Counted from the first letter of the stretch, positions 44,147 to 53,124 are shown. The stretch is DNA of 64,000 nt from Denitrobacterium detoxificans (GCF_001643775.1 NZ_CP011402.1:1954432-2018431), one strand, 5' to 3'. A program made the numbers and translations. Notes: a model not told the origin generated them from the letters alone.

Positions 44147-45105
44147 AGACGCTCCTCCAGCCAATCCAGCACGTCGGCGTATACCAACTCGTGGGCGGGC
44201 TCGTTCAAGATCTCGTGGCGCATGCCCTCGTAGATACGCACCTCAACATCGGAGTGATCGGACGCGATCAGCGCCGCAGCAGCGTTCCTCACGCCCTTGC
44301 CCATATCTCCCACGGGATCGCACGAACCCGAGACAAACAAGATGGGGAGCTCGGAGGGAATGCCATGCAGGCACCCCGAAGAAGATGCTTCAAGCACGAG
44401 AGAGAGCAGAGAGGCATAGCCACCCGCGGAAAACATCGCACCGCACGCGGGGTCGTCGGCATAGCGCTTCACGCATTCTTCCGACGTGTTAAGCCAAGCC
44501 AACGGAGAGGTAGCATCCGGAATGCGCTTCGCATAGGACCCAACGGCCATGTTATGAAGAAACTGGCTGCGATAATCCCATCCACTTGCTCGCGCGATAA
44601 GTCGGGAAAGGCGCTCGCCGGCAAACGCAACGGGACGCGGCTGGTCGCCCGATCCGCACAGGATAAGCCCCGCCAAACCCGCACCATGGCGGCCCGCATA
44701 GCAGCGCGCGATGAAACTGCCCATGGAATGGCCAAACAGCACGTAAGGGATGCCCGGGAAGCGATCCTGCGCAATGCGACGCAGCGCATCCACGTCGGAG
44801 ATCATGATGTCGTTGCCGCCAACGGGCAGTTCTCCCAGTTCGCTCACGTGCACCACGCTCTTGCCATGGCCAATATGGTCGTTGCCGAACACCACGTATC
44901 CGCTCGCGGCAAGCATGCGAGCAAAGTCGTCGTAACGCTCGATATGCTCTACCATGCCATGCGCAATCTGCACGATAGCTCGGGGCGCGGTGGCGGGAAT
45001 CCAGGCAAGCACCCTAATGCCCGTCTCGCCATCGGAGGAATCGAAGTAGAACTCCTCGCGCTTGATGGCCTCCTTAGCCTGATCCACCTGTTCCCTTTCC
45101 TGCAT
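44143..45105 (-). CDS. Alpha/beta hydrolase, monoacylglycerol lipase type
   Basis: This 320-residue serine hydrolase has the nucleophile elbow FGHSMGS (about residue 122), an acid in SGSCDPVG and the histidine in GMRHEILNE. The N-terminal IVQIAHGMVEHIERYDDFARML and FGNDHIGHGKS are characteristic of lysophospholipase/monoacylglycerol lipases. No signal peptide is visible, so it works inside the cell. Its stop overlaps the glpK start. Expected products are a fatty acid and glycerol, the latter the substrate of the next gene; lysophospholipid is an alternative substrate. Confidence 0.87.
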   Translation of the reverse strand: MQEREQVDQAKEAIKREEFYFDSSDGETGIRVLAWIPATAPRAIVQIAHGMVEHIERYDDFARMLAASGYVVFGNDHIGHGKSVVHVSELGELPVGGNDIMISDVDALRRIAQDRFPGIPYVLFGHSMGSFIARCYAGRHGAGLAGLILCGSGDQPRPVAFAGERLSRLIARASGWDYRSQFLHNMAVGSYAKRIPDATSPLAWLNTSEECVKRYADDPACGAMFSAGGYASLLSLVLEASSSGCLHGIPSELPILFVSGSCDPVGDMGKGVRNAAAALIASDHSDVEVRIYEGMRHEILNEPAHELVYADVLDWLEERL

Positions 45106-45132
45106 GGGGTCCTCCTTGCAACTACAGGTAGC

Positions 45133-47481
45133 CTATTGGTCGGCTTTCGCCGTTTTTGCCTTAACTTCAACCGTGCCCTGACGCACGATTCGGGGGGCAT
45201 CCCCCGTGCAGTCCACCACCGTGGACGCAACACCGCTTGCACGCACCGAACCGCCCACGACCACGGCAGCACCCGATACGACAGCAGAAGACAGAGCCGA
45301 GGCGCTTGCGGGGGCATCCTCCCCCGACACATTCGCGGACGTCGTGGCAAGTGGGCAGCCCACGAGGTCCATAAGCTGCCGCGAAACCGCACTATCGGGC
45401 ATGCGCAATGCAATGGTGCCCTGGGCCGACTGATACGCCTGCGGCACGGCATCGCTTGCACGCACGATAAGCGTAAGCGCACCCGGCCAATGACGTTGCG
45501 CCAGGTCGTAGGCATACGCGGGAACGCTTTCACCATAGACGCCTAGGTCATGCACGCCACGCACGAGCCACGCCACGGGCTTGTTCGCAGGGCGGCGCTT
45601 TATACGATAGAGCTCTTCGGGCGACGAAACATGCTCCACTGCCACCCCCAAGCCAAAAACGGTATCGGTAGGAAACGCAACGGCCTTACCAGCACGCAAT
45701 GCAGCCACGGCCTTCGCCACGTCAGTGCTCTTGGCGCATGCCTCATCGCAGGCACCCTCCCCCGCGCTTTCCGCGGCAGAGCCCAAAGCAAGCTCGCTCA
45801 CAATGCATTGAGCCACGCGCATGCCGTCGGCTGCCGCAGAGACAATACCGCCGGCATAGCCCGCGCCTTCGCCACAGGGGTACACACCCGTCGCCCCTGC
45901 CCGATTGCGCGATGCTTCCGTCCCTAGAAATGCCTGGCAATCGTTGCCACGACACATGCGCACGGGCGAAGACGACCTGGTTTCAGGAGCCGTCATAACG
46001 GCCTGGGGCGAGGCAAACCCGTGCAGGCGCGCCTCCATCTGGGGAAGCGCGTCGGCAAGGGTTTCGCACACGAAAGCGGGCAGCACATCTTGCAGCTGCA
46101 CCTGCACCACGCCACGGGCGTACGTAGGCTGTACGTTTGAGCAGCCCGCACCCTTCGAGGCGGGACGATGCATGCTGGCCAGGAAATCGCCCACCGCCTG
46201 AGCAGGGGCAGAATAGGGGGCACCACCCGCTTCCACGGCAACGCGAAACGCACGCTGCTCAACCTCGCGCTGCAGATACATGCCCGCAAGCGGATCGCTC
46301 GAGCCAAAATCCGCTGGATCGACGTTCACGAGCAGCGCAGCATTGGCGTTGCGCCCATCGCGTGCACGCTCGCTCATGCCGTTGGTGACAACCGAATGCT
46401 CCTCGCTTGCCGCGGGAACCACCGTGCCACCAGGGCACATGCAAAACGTATACGCACTGCGACGCTTATTCACGTGAATGGCCATCTTGTAATCGGCTGC
46501 GCGATTGCGCAACGCGGGGTGACTAGCCGCCGACCCCCACTGCGACTGGTTGATCAGAGCCTGAGGATGCTCGATGCGCACACCCATAGAAAAGGGCTTC
46601 TGCTCCATGAACAGACCCCATGCACGAATCGCCTCGAATGTGTCGCGTGCCGAATGGCCGCAGGCCACCACCATGCGCGCCACGGGCATCACCGAACGCT
46701 CGCCGGTGTGCACGTCTTCCAAAACGGCTTCGCGCAGCCTTCCTTCCGCAAAACGCGCATCCACCAATTGCGTACCAAAGCGCACCTCGCCACCCAGATC
46801 GATAATGCGCTCGCGCAATGATCGAACGACCCCAGGCAGGACATCGCTGCCGATATGGGGCTTCGCATCCCACAGGATATCCTGGGGCGCACCCGCCTCC
46901 ACGAACCACTGCAGGGCATACGGCGTAAGAGGATGCTTGGTATTCGTGGTGAGCTTGCCGTCCGAAAACGTGCCTGCACCACCTTCGCCAAACTGGATAT
47001 TGGTATGCACGTCGAGTGGCGCGCCTTCGTTGAACGCATTCACGATGCGCATGCGTTCTTCCACGGCATCGCCCCGCTCCACGAGCAGCGGGCGCAAGCC
47101 GGCATGCGCCAAGTAGAGCGCGCAGAATAGCCCCGCAGGACCCGCGCCCACCACCAGGGGGCGCGATTCGTCCGAAACGTTCAACTGAGGAAACGCAAGC
47201 GGAGCGGGTTCGCGATATGCTTGCGCCTTGCCGCTTTGCACGGCAGCAGCTTCCGCTTGCTCGCCCCGCAGGCACGCACATGCGGTCACGTTGAAGTGCA
47301 CGTCGGATTTCTTACGGGCGTCGATGCTGCGACGCAGCGTGCGCACCCAAAGCACCTGGCTGGGCGAAACGTCCAGCTTCTTCGCCACGGCACGCACGAG
47401 CGCGCCTTCCGTAAACGGGGCATCGCCTCGCGTCTCTCGTTCGCTGTCGAGCGAGCATCGTACGTTGGGAACCCTAATCAT
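45133..47481 (-). CDS. FAD-dependent oxidoreductase (COG2509-like) fused to TsaC/YrdC
   Basis: Residues 1-575 of this 782-residue protein are an uncharacterised FAD dehydrogenase. A small N-terminal domain leads to LVVGAGPAGLFCALYLAHAG (dinucleotide fold), then IQFGEGGAGTFSDGKLTT, and ends with PCGEGAGYAGGIVSAAADG. Residues 585-782 are a complete TsaC (Sua5/YciO/YrdC) domain with FPTDTVFGLG, IKRRPANKPVA and TTSANVSG; TsaC makes the threonylcarbamoyl-AMP for the t6A tRNA modification. ATG 47481 overlaps the stop of the upstream flavoprotein (ATGA). The reading frame is unbroken. I see no other tsa gene in the window. Confidence 0.92.
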   Translation of the reverse strand: MIRVPNVRCSLDSERETRGDAPFTEGALVRAVAKKLDVSPSQVLWVRTLRRSIDARKKSDVHFNVTACACLRGEQAEAAAVQSGKAQAYREPAPLAFPQLNVSDESRPLVVGAGPAGLFCALYLAHAGLRPLLVERGDAVEERMRIVNAFNEGAPLDVHTNIQFGEGGAGTFSDGKLTTNTKHPLTPYALQWFVEAGAPQDILWDAKPHIGSDVLPGVVRSLRERIIDLGGEVRFGTQLVDARFAEGRLREAVLEDVHTGERSVMPVARMVVACGHSARDTFEAIRAWGLFMEQKPFSMGVRIEHPQALINQSQWGSAASHPALRNRAADYKMAIHVNKRRSAYTFCMCPGGTVVPAASEEHSVVTNGMSERARDGRNANAALLVNVDPADFGSSDPLAGMYLQREVEQRAFRVAVEAGGAPYSAPAQAVGDFLASMHRPASKGAGCSNVQPTYARGVVQVQLQDVLPAFVCETLADALPQMEARLHGFASPQAVMTAPETRSSSPVRMCRGNDCQAFLGTEASRNRAGATGVYPCGEGAGYAGGIVSAAADGMRVAQCIVSELALGSAAESAGEGACDEACAKSTDVAKAVAALRAGKAVAFPTDTVFGLGVAVEHVSSPEELYRIKRRPANKPVAWLVRGVHDLGVYGESVPAYAYDLAQRHWPGALTLIVRASDAVPQAYQSAQGTIALRMPDSAVSRQLMDLVGCPLATTSANVSGEDAPASASALSSAVVSGAAVVVGGSVRASGVASTVVDCTGDAPRIVRQGTVEVKAKTAKADQ

Positions 47482-48707
47482 CGCGCGCTCGCCGCCTCTC
47501 CAGCGACAATGCCACTCGCCCATGCCCAGTGCAGGTTATAGCCACCACAAGGGGCATCCACATCGAGCGCTTCGCCGCAAACGTACAGCCCAGGCTGACC
47601 GGCAACCTCCATGGTTTCGGGGCTCACCGCCTCCACGGCAACGCCACCCCGATGCACCTGGCAGAGACGCTCGTCTCCCAGCCCTCTCACCACAAGGGGA
47701 AACGCCTTCAACGTGCGAGCCAGCTGGCTCACGCCCGTCTGGCTCATGGGCTCGTGCCCCTTCAGGCCCGCCGCGCGCAACACCGCGTGCGCAACTTCGG
47801 GCAGGAGCATGCCCACGCAGAATTCCTCCGCCGTGCACGGCTCCATGACGCCAAGGCGACGCTGCAGCAGCGCTTCGGCGGAATCACCTTCGCACGCAGG
47901 CAGGAAATCGATGGCAATGACGTCGCCCGGCCGCACGAGACGAGACAGGTTGAAGGCAGCAATGCCGGAAACGCCGTACTCGCGAAACGTGACTTCCCCC
48001 TCTTCGCGCACATCGCCCGATTGAAGCGCACACTTCACGCGCACCTTATCGAGGCCAGCGATGGGGGCAACATCGGTGGCAAGGGGCCCAAGCACGGGCA
48101 CCGAAGGGCGCACCTGCACGTTGGCGGGCAACACCGACGAAGGAACGTTGCCTCCCGCGCAATACACCACACTGCATGCCTGCAGCTGCATGGTCTGAGC
48201 ATGCGCGCGGGCGGCTGCAAGATCGCGCGCCGTAACGCGCTTGTTCGTCTGCGGCAGCTGCATACGATCGTAGGCGACCTGCCACGCGTCACCATACAGA
48301 AGCACGCTCGTTACGCTGCACCCTAGCTCGATGCGCACGCCTGCGCGTTGTGCCGCAAGAAGCAATGCATCCACGACCGACGTCGCCTTGTTGGCCTGGG
48401 GGTACAGACGGCCTTCAGATTCCTGTCGCAGCACCAAGCCGCAGCTTTCCAAAAACGCCAGCGCTCGTTCGGGGGAGCAGGCGCGAAATGCCTGCTCGAC
48501 AAAGCATTCGTTGCGATACAAGCCCGCATGCGTATGAACATTCGCAATGTTGCAGCGCCCATCGCCCGTACGCTTGATGGAGCGCCCGTGTTCGTAATCG
48601 CACTCCAGCACAATGACGCTACGTCCTGCGCGCGCCGCCGTAATAGCGGCAGCAAGGCCCGAAGCCCCGCCGCCGACAATGCATATATCAACTCGTTCAG
48701 ATTTCAT
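47478..48707 (-). CDS. HI0933/BaiN-type flavoprotein
   Basis: The protein has 409 residues. The N-terminal FAD fold is VDICIVGGGASGLAAAIT, followed by the family signature GDGRCNIANV near residue 55. The C-terminal end is GGVAVEAVSPETMEV...GLYVCGEALDVDAPCGGYNLHWAWASG. Members include predicted NAD(P)/FAD oxidoreductases, and one gut-bacterial relative (BaiN) has been linked to bile acid reduction; substrate here is unknown. ATG 48707 is chosen; a TTG start 33 bases upstream is possible. It is the first gene of the four-gene run toward glpK. Confidence 0.9.
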   Translation of the reverse strand: MKSERVDICIVGGGASGLAAAITAARAGRSVIVLECDYEHGRSIKRTGDGRCNIANVHTHAGLYRNECFVEQAFRACSPERALAFLESCGLVLRQESEGRLYPQANKATSVVDALLLAAQRAGVRIELGCSVTSVLLYGDAWQVAYDRMQLPQTNKRVTARDLAAARAHAQTMQLQACSVVYCAGGNVPSSVLPANVQVRPSVPVLGPLATDVAPIAGLDKVRVKCALQSGDVREEGEVTFREYGVSGIAAFNLSRLVRPGDVIAIDFLPACEGDSAEALLQRRLGVMEPCTAEEFCVGMLLPEVAHAVLRAAGLKGHEPMSQTGVSQLARTLKAFPLVVRGLGDERLCQVHRGGVAVEAVSPETMEVAGQPGLYVCGEALDVDAPCGGYNLHWAWASGIVAGEAASAR

Positions 48708-48790
48708 GGCATCGATGATACCGCATACGCACACGAACAACGCGCCTCAGCACGCCCCTTCCCCAAGGGAACATGCCTTGCCTGCAATGC

Positions 48791-48823
48791 AAAAGCCCGC
48801 CACTCGCAGGGAGCAGCGGGCTT
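48791..48823 (-). terminator. Terminator of the superoxide reductase gene
   Basis: AAGCCCGC pairs with GCGGGCTT and is followed on the minus strand by TTGC after four Ts, 21 bases downstream of the stop codon. Confidence 0.75.
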
Positions 48824-48844
48824 CGAAGCCAAGAGGCGAAACGC

Positions 48845-49225
48845 CTAGATCTCGGCCTTCCACAAACCATGCAGGTTGCAGTATTCGTACACCGCAACGG
48901 GAGCATCGTCGTCGGCGACGACAAACGATGCCGCAGGCTTCATGCCAGGCTTGAGCGGAGCGAACTGATACCCCTTCTGCGTTTCCAGGCAGATGAAGGT
49001 GATGTAATGCTCCTCGAGCATGGGATGCTCCACCTCGCCCACAACGACATCGATTTGCGGGCCATTCACCGTAACCATGGGAACGTGCTTTTCCTTGGCG
49101 GCATCGACGGTATTCGCCGTGAGTTCTTCCATCTTCTGACCGCAGCAGGAAAGCGGCGCACCCGAATCGTAGGGCTTCACGGCAATATTGCCGCACTTGG
49201 CGCATTTATAGAAAGCAAGGGCCAT
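48845..49225 (-). CDS. dfx: Desulfoferrodoxin (two-iron superoxide reductase)
   Basis: This enzyme reduces superoxide to hydrogen peroxide without making oxygen, typical of anaerobes. It has 126 residues. Residues 1-35 are the desulforedoxin-like iron site with four cysteines (YKCAKCGN and SCCGQ). The catalytic domain has EKHVP, EHPMLEEHYI and YEYCNLHGLW, giving the four histidines and one cysteine of the active-site iron. ATG 49225 has AAGGAGG four to five bases upstream. No rubredoxin is adjacent. Confidence 0.95.
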   Translation of the reverse strand: MALAFYKCAKCGNIAVKPYDSGAPLSCCGQKMEELTANTVDAAKEKHVPMVTVNGPQIDVVVGEVEHPMLEEHYITFICLETQKGYQFAPLKPGMKPAASFVVADDDAPVAVYEYCNLHGLWKAEI

Positions 49226-49344
49226 GGTTCCTCCTTCTCCGACACCATGTACATGGGATTCATGCTAGCGCATGCAAATTGCCATTCGAAAGGAGGCTAC
49301 GTACGCGTTACTAAACTGAGACGCACGGCTTCGCCATGCAGACG

Positions 49345-50208
49345 CTACGCTTCGGGGGAACCCTGCACGTCTTCCGCCTCGTCCTTAGCTTCGGGATGGC
49401 CTTGCTGAGGCAGGTGCGTTCGGGAAACCCAGATGAGCATGCAGATGCCCGCGATGATAAGCGGCAGCGAAAGCACCTGGCCCATGGTAAGCCAGTTCGT
49501 GCCCAGAAGATATCCCAGCTGCTCATCGGGCAGGCGCACGAATTCCACCAAGAAGCGGAACACGCCGTACAGCAGCATGAACACGCCCAGGAACGTGCCG
49601 CGGGAGCGCGGGGGCGTCTTGCGCGAAAGGGCGAACAGGATGATAAACAGCAGCACGCCTTCCAGCAGGGCTTCATACAGCTGCGAGGGATGACGCGGTA
49701 CGGAACCAGCTGCGCCGCCAAACACGACGGCCCACGGCAGGTCGGTGGGGGCACCCCATAGCTCGCCATTGATGAAATTGGCGCAGCGACCGCAGAACAA
49801 GCCAATGGGAGCAGCGATGCAACCCAGGTCGGCAAGCGTGGTATACGGAATGCCGCAGATCTTCGCCGCCACGATACCGGAAAGCAGCGCGCCAATCAGG
49901 CCGCCATGGAAGCTCATGCCGCCCTGGGAAAACGCTAGGATCTCGAAGGGATGGGTCAGGTAGTAGCCATCGCCATAGAACAGCACGTAACCCAAACGCG
50001 CGCCGAAAATAACGCCCACGACCACGCAGATGAGGATGGTGGACAAGTCGTCGGATGTAACGCGCACGCCCCACCGCTTTGCCGTACGGGAAATGACCAG
50101 CGCCGCAAAGAAAAAGCCGACGACATAGGCAAGGCCATACCAGCGCACGGATAGGGGCCCCAGCGTGAAAGCTACGGGGTCGAGCATGTGATAGAGATCG
50201 TTGAGCAT
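49345..50208 (-). CDS. lgt: Prolipoprotein diacylglyceryl transferase
   Basis: Lgt attaches diacylglycerol to the lipobox cysteine of prolipoproteins such as ModA here. The 287-residue protein has about seven membrane helices. The signature GRCANFINGELWG lies near residue 140, and the conserved GGMSFHGGLIGA and HPSQLYEALLEG are present. A polar tail ends the protein. ATG 50208 is preceded by AGGAAA. Confidence 0.96.
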   Translation of the reverse strand: MLNDLYHMLDPVAFTLGPLSVRWYGLAYVVGFFFAALVISRTAKRWGVRVTSDDLSTILICVVVGVIFGARLGYVLFYGDGYYLTHPFEILAFSQGGMSFHGGLIGALLSGIVAAKICGIPYTTLADLGCIAAPIGLFCGRCANFINGELWGAPTDLPWAVVFGGAAGSVPRHPSQLYEALLEGVLLFIILFALSRKTPPRSRGTFLGVFMLLYGVFRFLVEFVRLPDEQLGYLLGTNWLTMGQVLSLPLIIAGICMLIWVSRTHLPQQGHPEAKDEAEDVQGSPEA

Positions 50209-50247
50209 TGTGTTTCCTGGGGACGCAACGCGACCCGCAGGCCGCGT

Positions 50248-50481
50248 CTATCGATTAGACGTCTCGCAGCCGCCCATGCCCGCATTCATCTTGCGCGCAG
50301 CAGCCGCTATACCTGAACGCATGTCCTGAGGTATGGGCGAAAGCGTAGTGACCTTCGTTCCGCACTTCGGACACTTCAGCGTGAACAATGCGCGTTCGGA
50401 GCTGAGCACCATGACGGAGCAATAGTCATGCAAGTCGAAATCGGTTGAACCGCATGTTTCGCATGTCACTACCGTCGCCAT
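50248..50481 (-). CDS. Small zinc-ribbon protein
   Basis: This 77-residue protein has two cysteine pairs (CETCGS and CPKCGT) forming one zinc ribbon, with a further CETSNR at the end. A helical segment rich in alanine and methionine lies at residues 52-70. It is upstream of lgt by 39 bases and likely in the same transcript. No specific family is recognised. Such proteins often bind nucleic acid or act as adaptors. Confidence 0.75.
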   Translation of the reverse strand: MATVVTCETCGSTDFDLHDYCSVMVLSSERALFTLKCPKCGTKVTTLSPIPQDMRSGIAAAARKMNAGMGGCETSNR

Positions 50482-50596
50482 ACACCCTCGCCCCCGCGCA
50501 TCTAAGCTTCTGGACTAACGTTCCCTTCGATTGTAGCAGAACATATCCGCGCCTCCGCAGGTAGGTTGGGGAAGCGTCACCGAGACGGGATGCGCG

Positions 50597-51538
50597 CTAG
50601 ATTCCAAGAGAAAGCTGGCCCGAGGAAGTTGCGAGGAGGCTGCGCTGATCGGCATCGGTTATCTCGTCATCGGGACCAATCGTTCCGATAAGCAGCGGCG
50701 AAGCGGGGTCGTGCGCCGCATAATTTCGCGCAGCCGCAGCGTGGCTCTTGTTGGCATAGCAATAACGACAGCCATTGGGGCATGTCTCATAGGCGCCGAT
50801 ATCGCGGCTCGGATAGCACCCGCAGCCTTCCCGAAGCCCCGGGTGCTTCAGCTTGCGAAATGCGAGGCTGTTGGCCCGCCCCAGGATATCGAGGGTCGTG
50901 CAGCCCGACTGGTGAATCCCATAGCGGCTCCAGCTTTCCTTGGTTGCGCACGTTTGCACCCACAACCCATGTCGGCGGGCAATTTCCCCAATGCCACGCG
51001 CAAGCCGCTCTTTGTCGGTGTCCGACACTTCCTGCAACTCGGGCATATTCGTCTCGAGCTTCTTATAGCGCTCGACGAAACTGAAAATGCAGCGATCAAC
51101 ATGCCCCGCTAGCCGACCGGAAAGATACTCAAACGTCTCAAGATGGCGCTCGACCGAATACGCGGGCGTTACGAGCACCGGATCGTAGCGCCAGGCAATG
51201 CGCCGCGCACCCACGATACGCTCGAGACGCAACAGCGTCTCGACGCTCTCTTCTATAGAAGGAACGCCTGGTTCGATATCGCGCCCGTAAGCGGTAATGG
51301 TGTAGTGGAAATAGGTGGGATACTGCTCGGTAATCGAAGGAAGCCCCGCAAGAAGCGGGGCGTAATTCTTCGAGCAGAACATCACAAGGTCTATCTGCTC
51401 GGGATTCAGCGCATAGCGCGTCACCTTGTGCGGAAAAAGCGGGTTACGCACCAGCACGTAGCCCTCCGCAAAGCGGTTGAGCAGCCACTTTGCATAGTAC
51501 TGCGGTATGTCGGTGCGCGCACCCGTGTTTAAAATCAT
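50597..51538 (-). CDS. DUF1848 family protein with C-terminal cysteine cluster
   Basis: The 313-residue protein begins MILNTGARTDIPQYYAKWLLNRF, the usual opening of DUF1848. The centre has a TIM-barrel-like ARRIAWRYDPVLVT segment. The C-terminal part has GCGCYPSRDIGAYETCPNGC followed by RYCYAN, with six cysteines that look like an iron-sulfur site. The family is distantly like radical-SAM enzymes, but the reaction is unknown. ATG 51538 has AAGG about eight bases upstream. Confidence 0.85.
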   Translation of the reverse strand: MILNTGARTDIPQYYAKWLLNRFAEGYVLVRNPLFPHKVTRYALNPEQIDLVMFCSKNYAPLLAGLPSITEQYPTYFHYTITAYGRDIEPGVPSIEESVETLLRLERIVGARRIAWRYDPVLVTPAYSVERHLETFEYLSGRLAGHVDRCIFSFVERYKKLETNMPELQEVSDTDKERLARGIGEIARRHGLWVQTCATKESWSRYGIHQSGCTTLDILGRANSLAFRKLKHPGLREGCGCYPSRDIGAYETCPNGCRYCYANKSHAAAARNYAAHDPASPLLIGTIGPDDEITDADQRSLLATSSGQLSLGI

Positions 51539-51577
51539 ATCTTCGCCCTTCCGCAGAGCATTGTAGCCTCTACGACC

Positions 51578-51778
51578 CTACAGGCTCATCACCGACTGAC
51601 GGAACCGATCAAGTTTCCCAGCCCTGGCATCTTCCACAAGACGAGAGAGCTGCGCAAGCAGACGCTCGCGGTCATCGGGCAAATGCCCGCGAATCGGTTC
51701 GGGAAGCGTAACATGTTCGGCCTTGAAGATGGTGGGTATTTCCAGGCAGGCAACGAAACCGCACGTTACGATGCGCAT
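51578..51778 (-). CDS. Hypothetical 66-residue protein
   Basis: The frame encodes MRIVTCGFVACLEIPTIFKA, then a charged helical part ending LDRFRQSVMSL. Codon use looks like real coding sequence. It fits the gap between the DUF1848 gene (same strand, 39 bases downstream) and the divergent membrane gene at 51818. No good ribosome site is visible; an in-frame start upstream would overlap the membrane gene. No family is recognised. Confidence 0.45.
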   Translation of the reverse strand: MRIVTCGFVACLEIPTIFKAEHVTLPEPIRGHLPDDRERLLAQLSRLVEDARAGKLDRFRQSVMSL

Positions 51779-51817
51779 GCGATACCATGGCCAGGAAAGA
51801 TATAGAAAGCGAGATTC

Positions 51818-52543
51818 ATGGCCAAGCATACGCCGCAACATACAAACGCGCCCGCATCGCAGAAGCACGCCATTCCCGCATCGAGACACCTGCGCCTGCT
51901 CATTACGCTCGACGTACTTGTCGCGCTGCTCGCCCTTGGCGCTTGGATTTCCATGATCGCCGGCCTCGACGGAGGCGTCCTCTCGCTCACGGGGTTCAGG
52001 AGCCTGCGCTACTTCACCGTGCTCTCTAACATACTCGCGGCGCTCTGCTGCGCTCTCTGCGCAATCTTCGAGATCTGCATGCTCTCGAAAGCCCAGGCAT
52101 CCTTCCCCACCGCACTCCACGTTCTGCGCTTCATTAGCGTAAACGGGATTATGCTCACCTTTATGGTCGTTATGCTCTACCTTGGCCCAGCCCTTAGCTA
52201 TCCCGCGGTCCTTACCGGTGGCAACCTGTTTCTCCACCTCATCGTTCCGCTTTGTGCCCTTGCGACCTTCTTGATTGCGCAAAGCGGCAAAGTGCTGTCG
52301 GCATCCCAGGTGCCCCTTGGGCTTATCCCGGCGCTCGCCTATGCCACCTTCTATGCAGCAAACATCCTCATAAATGGCCTAAGCTTCGGCATCGAGGGCA
52401 CCGACTGGTACAACTTCACCATATACGGCACCGTTTCCCTGCCCGTGTCATACGCCATCATCACCGCTTTCTGCCTTGCTCTCGCCTATGCACTCTGGTT
52501 CGCGAGTGGCGGACGACCGCGCCCTCGTCGCACGCCGCGCTAA
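51818..52543 (+). CDS. Pr6Pr-like six-helix membrane protein
   Basis: The 241-residue protein has a polar N-terminus of about 25 residues, then six membrane helices. YFTVLSNILAALCCALCAIFE and LHLIVPLCALATFL in the order and spacing of the Pr6Pr (FAR-17a/AIG1-like) family are visible, with conserved F-T-x-L-S-N and an internal histidine. Relatives in eukaryotes hydrolyse hydroxy-fatty-acid esters; bacterial roles are unknown. The C-terminus is arginine-rich. The long opposite-strand frame over it is a shadow. Confidence 0.78.
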   Translation: MAKHTPQHTNAPASQKHAIPASRHLRLLITLDVLVALLALGAWISMIAGLDGGVLSLTGFRSLRYFTVLSNILAALCCALCAIFEICMLSKAQASFPTALHVLRFISVNGIMLTFMVVMLYLGPALSYPAVLTGGNLFLHLIVPLCALATFLIAQSGKVLSASQVPLGLIPALAYATFYAANILINGLSFGIEGTDWYNFTIYGTVSLPVSYAIITAFCLALAYALWFASGGRPRPRRTPR

Positions 52544-52877
52544 AAACGCGACAGTCGATAGCGCAAGGCCCACAACGAAACAAAAGGGCCGCGTCGTTGT
52601 TGGAAGCAACTGGCCGCCGGCCCGCATGTGCATCTTGGGCACCTACGGGCCGACGTGGGCACGTCGATCACGGCAGGAACCAACTGCCACATGGCTTTAC
52701 GGCTTGCAGCGGACGCCGGCTCGGCAAGGTTGCCCCTCTCGCGAACGAACCGGCGGCGCCAGTCGGGAACCATATGACCAGCCTGGCAGCAGATGCCCGT
52801 CGATTCTTTTAGTAAACCGTTCTCCCGATCGGGAATCGTCAGGACCGCAAACGGGCACAACCCGCTCGCCCATCCAA
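52544..52877. other. Non-coding tract before repeat copy E7
   Basis: These 334 bases are GC-rich with several short dyads. The open frames seen on both strands lack ribosome sites and family features. It may be decayed coding sequence. I see no named RNA. Confidence 0.4.
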
Positions 52878-53124
52878 GGCCGGGTCGGGATTGCCCCTTG
52901 GGGGCACTCTGAAAGCAAAAAACTGAAAGCGCTGCTTAGCGCATGGGCTGCGCGAGGAGGCAACAAAGGCAAAGCCGAAGTTGCATCGTCGCGCAGCCCA
53001 TGCGCTAAGCAGCGCCAGTAAATGCATGAAGCAGCGAGCGCACGAGCGTAGGTTTCGGCCCATGCAGGGCCGAAACCACGCGAGCAGCGGAGCGGGTGCC
53101 CCAAGGGGCAATCCCAACCCGGCC
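52878..53124 (-). repeat. Structured intergenic repeat, copy E7
   Basis: The outer arms 52878-52907 and 53096-53124 pair along their length with one bulged G and one mismatch. That mismatch is G-U when read on the minus strand, the element's sense. Hairpin 1 is GGTTTCGGCCC with GGGCCGAAACC. Hairpin 2 has a perfect 27-bp stem (52929-52955 with 52989-53015). The junctions show two single-base changes (GCTTCATG, GCTTTCAGA). It is 111 bases downstream of the NifU-C gene and in the same direction, beyond its terminator. Confidence 0.87.

Noticed and set aside
51578-52282. Single minus-strand gene of 234 codons over the Pr6Pr-like gene
   Set aside because: Most of it is antisense to a convincing six-helix membrane protein. 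Only the last 66 codons, outside that gene, look coding, so only those are annotated.
52544-52877. Eighth repeat copy or structured RNA
   Set aside because: The tract has several small dyads but none of the three conserved junction segments, and no consistent fold could be drawn by eye.
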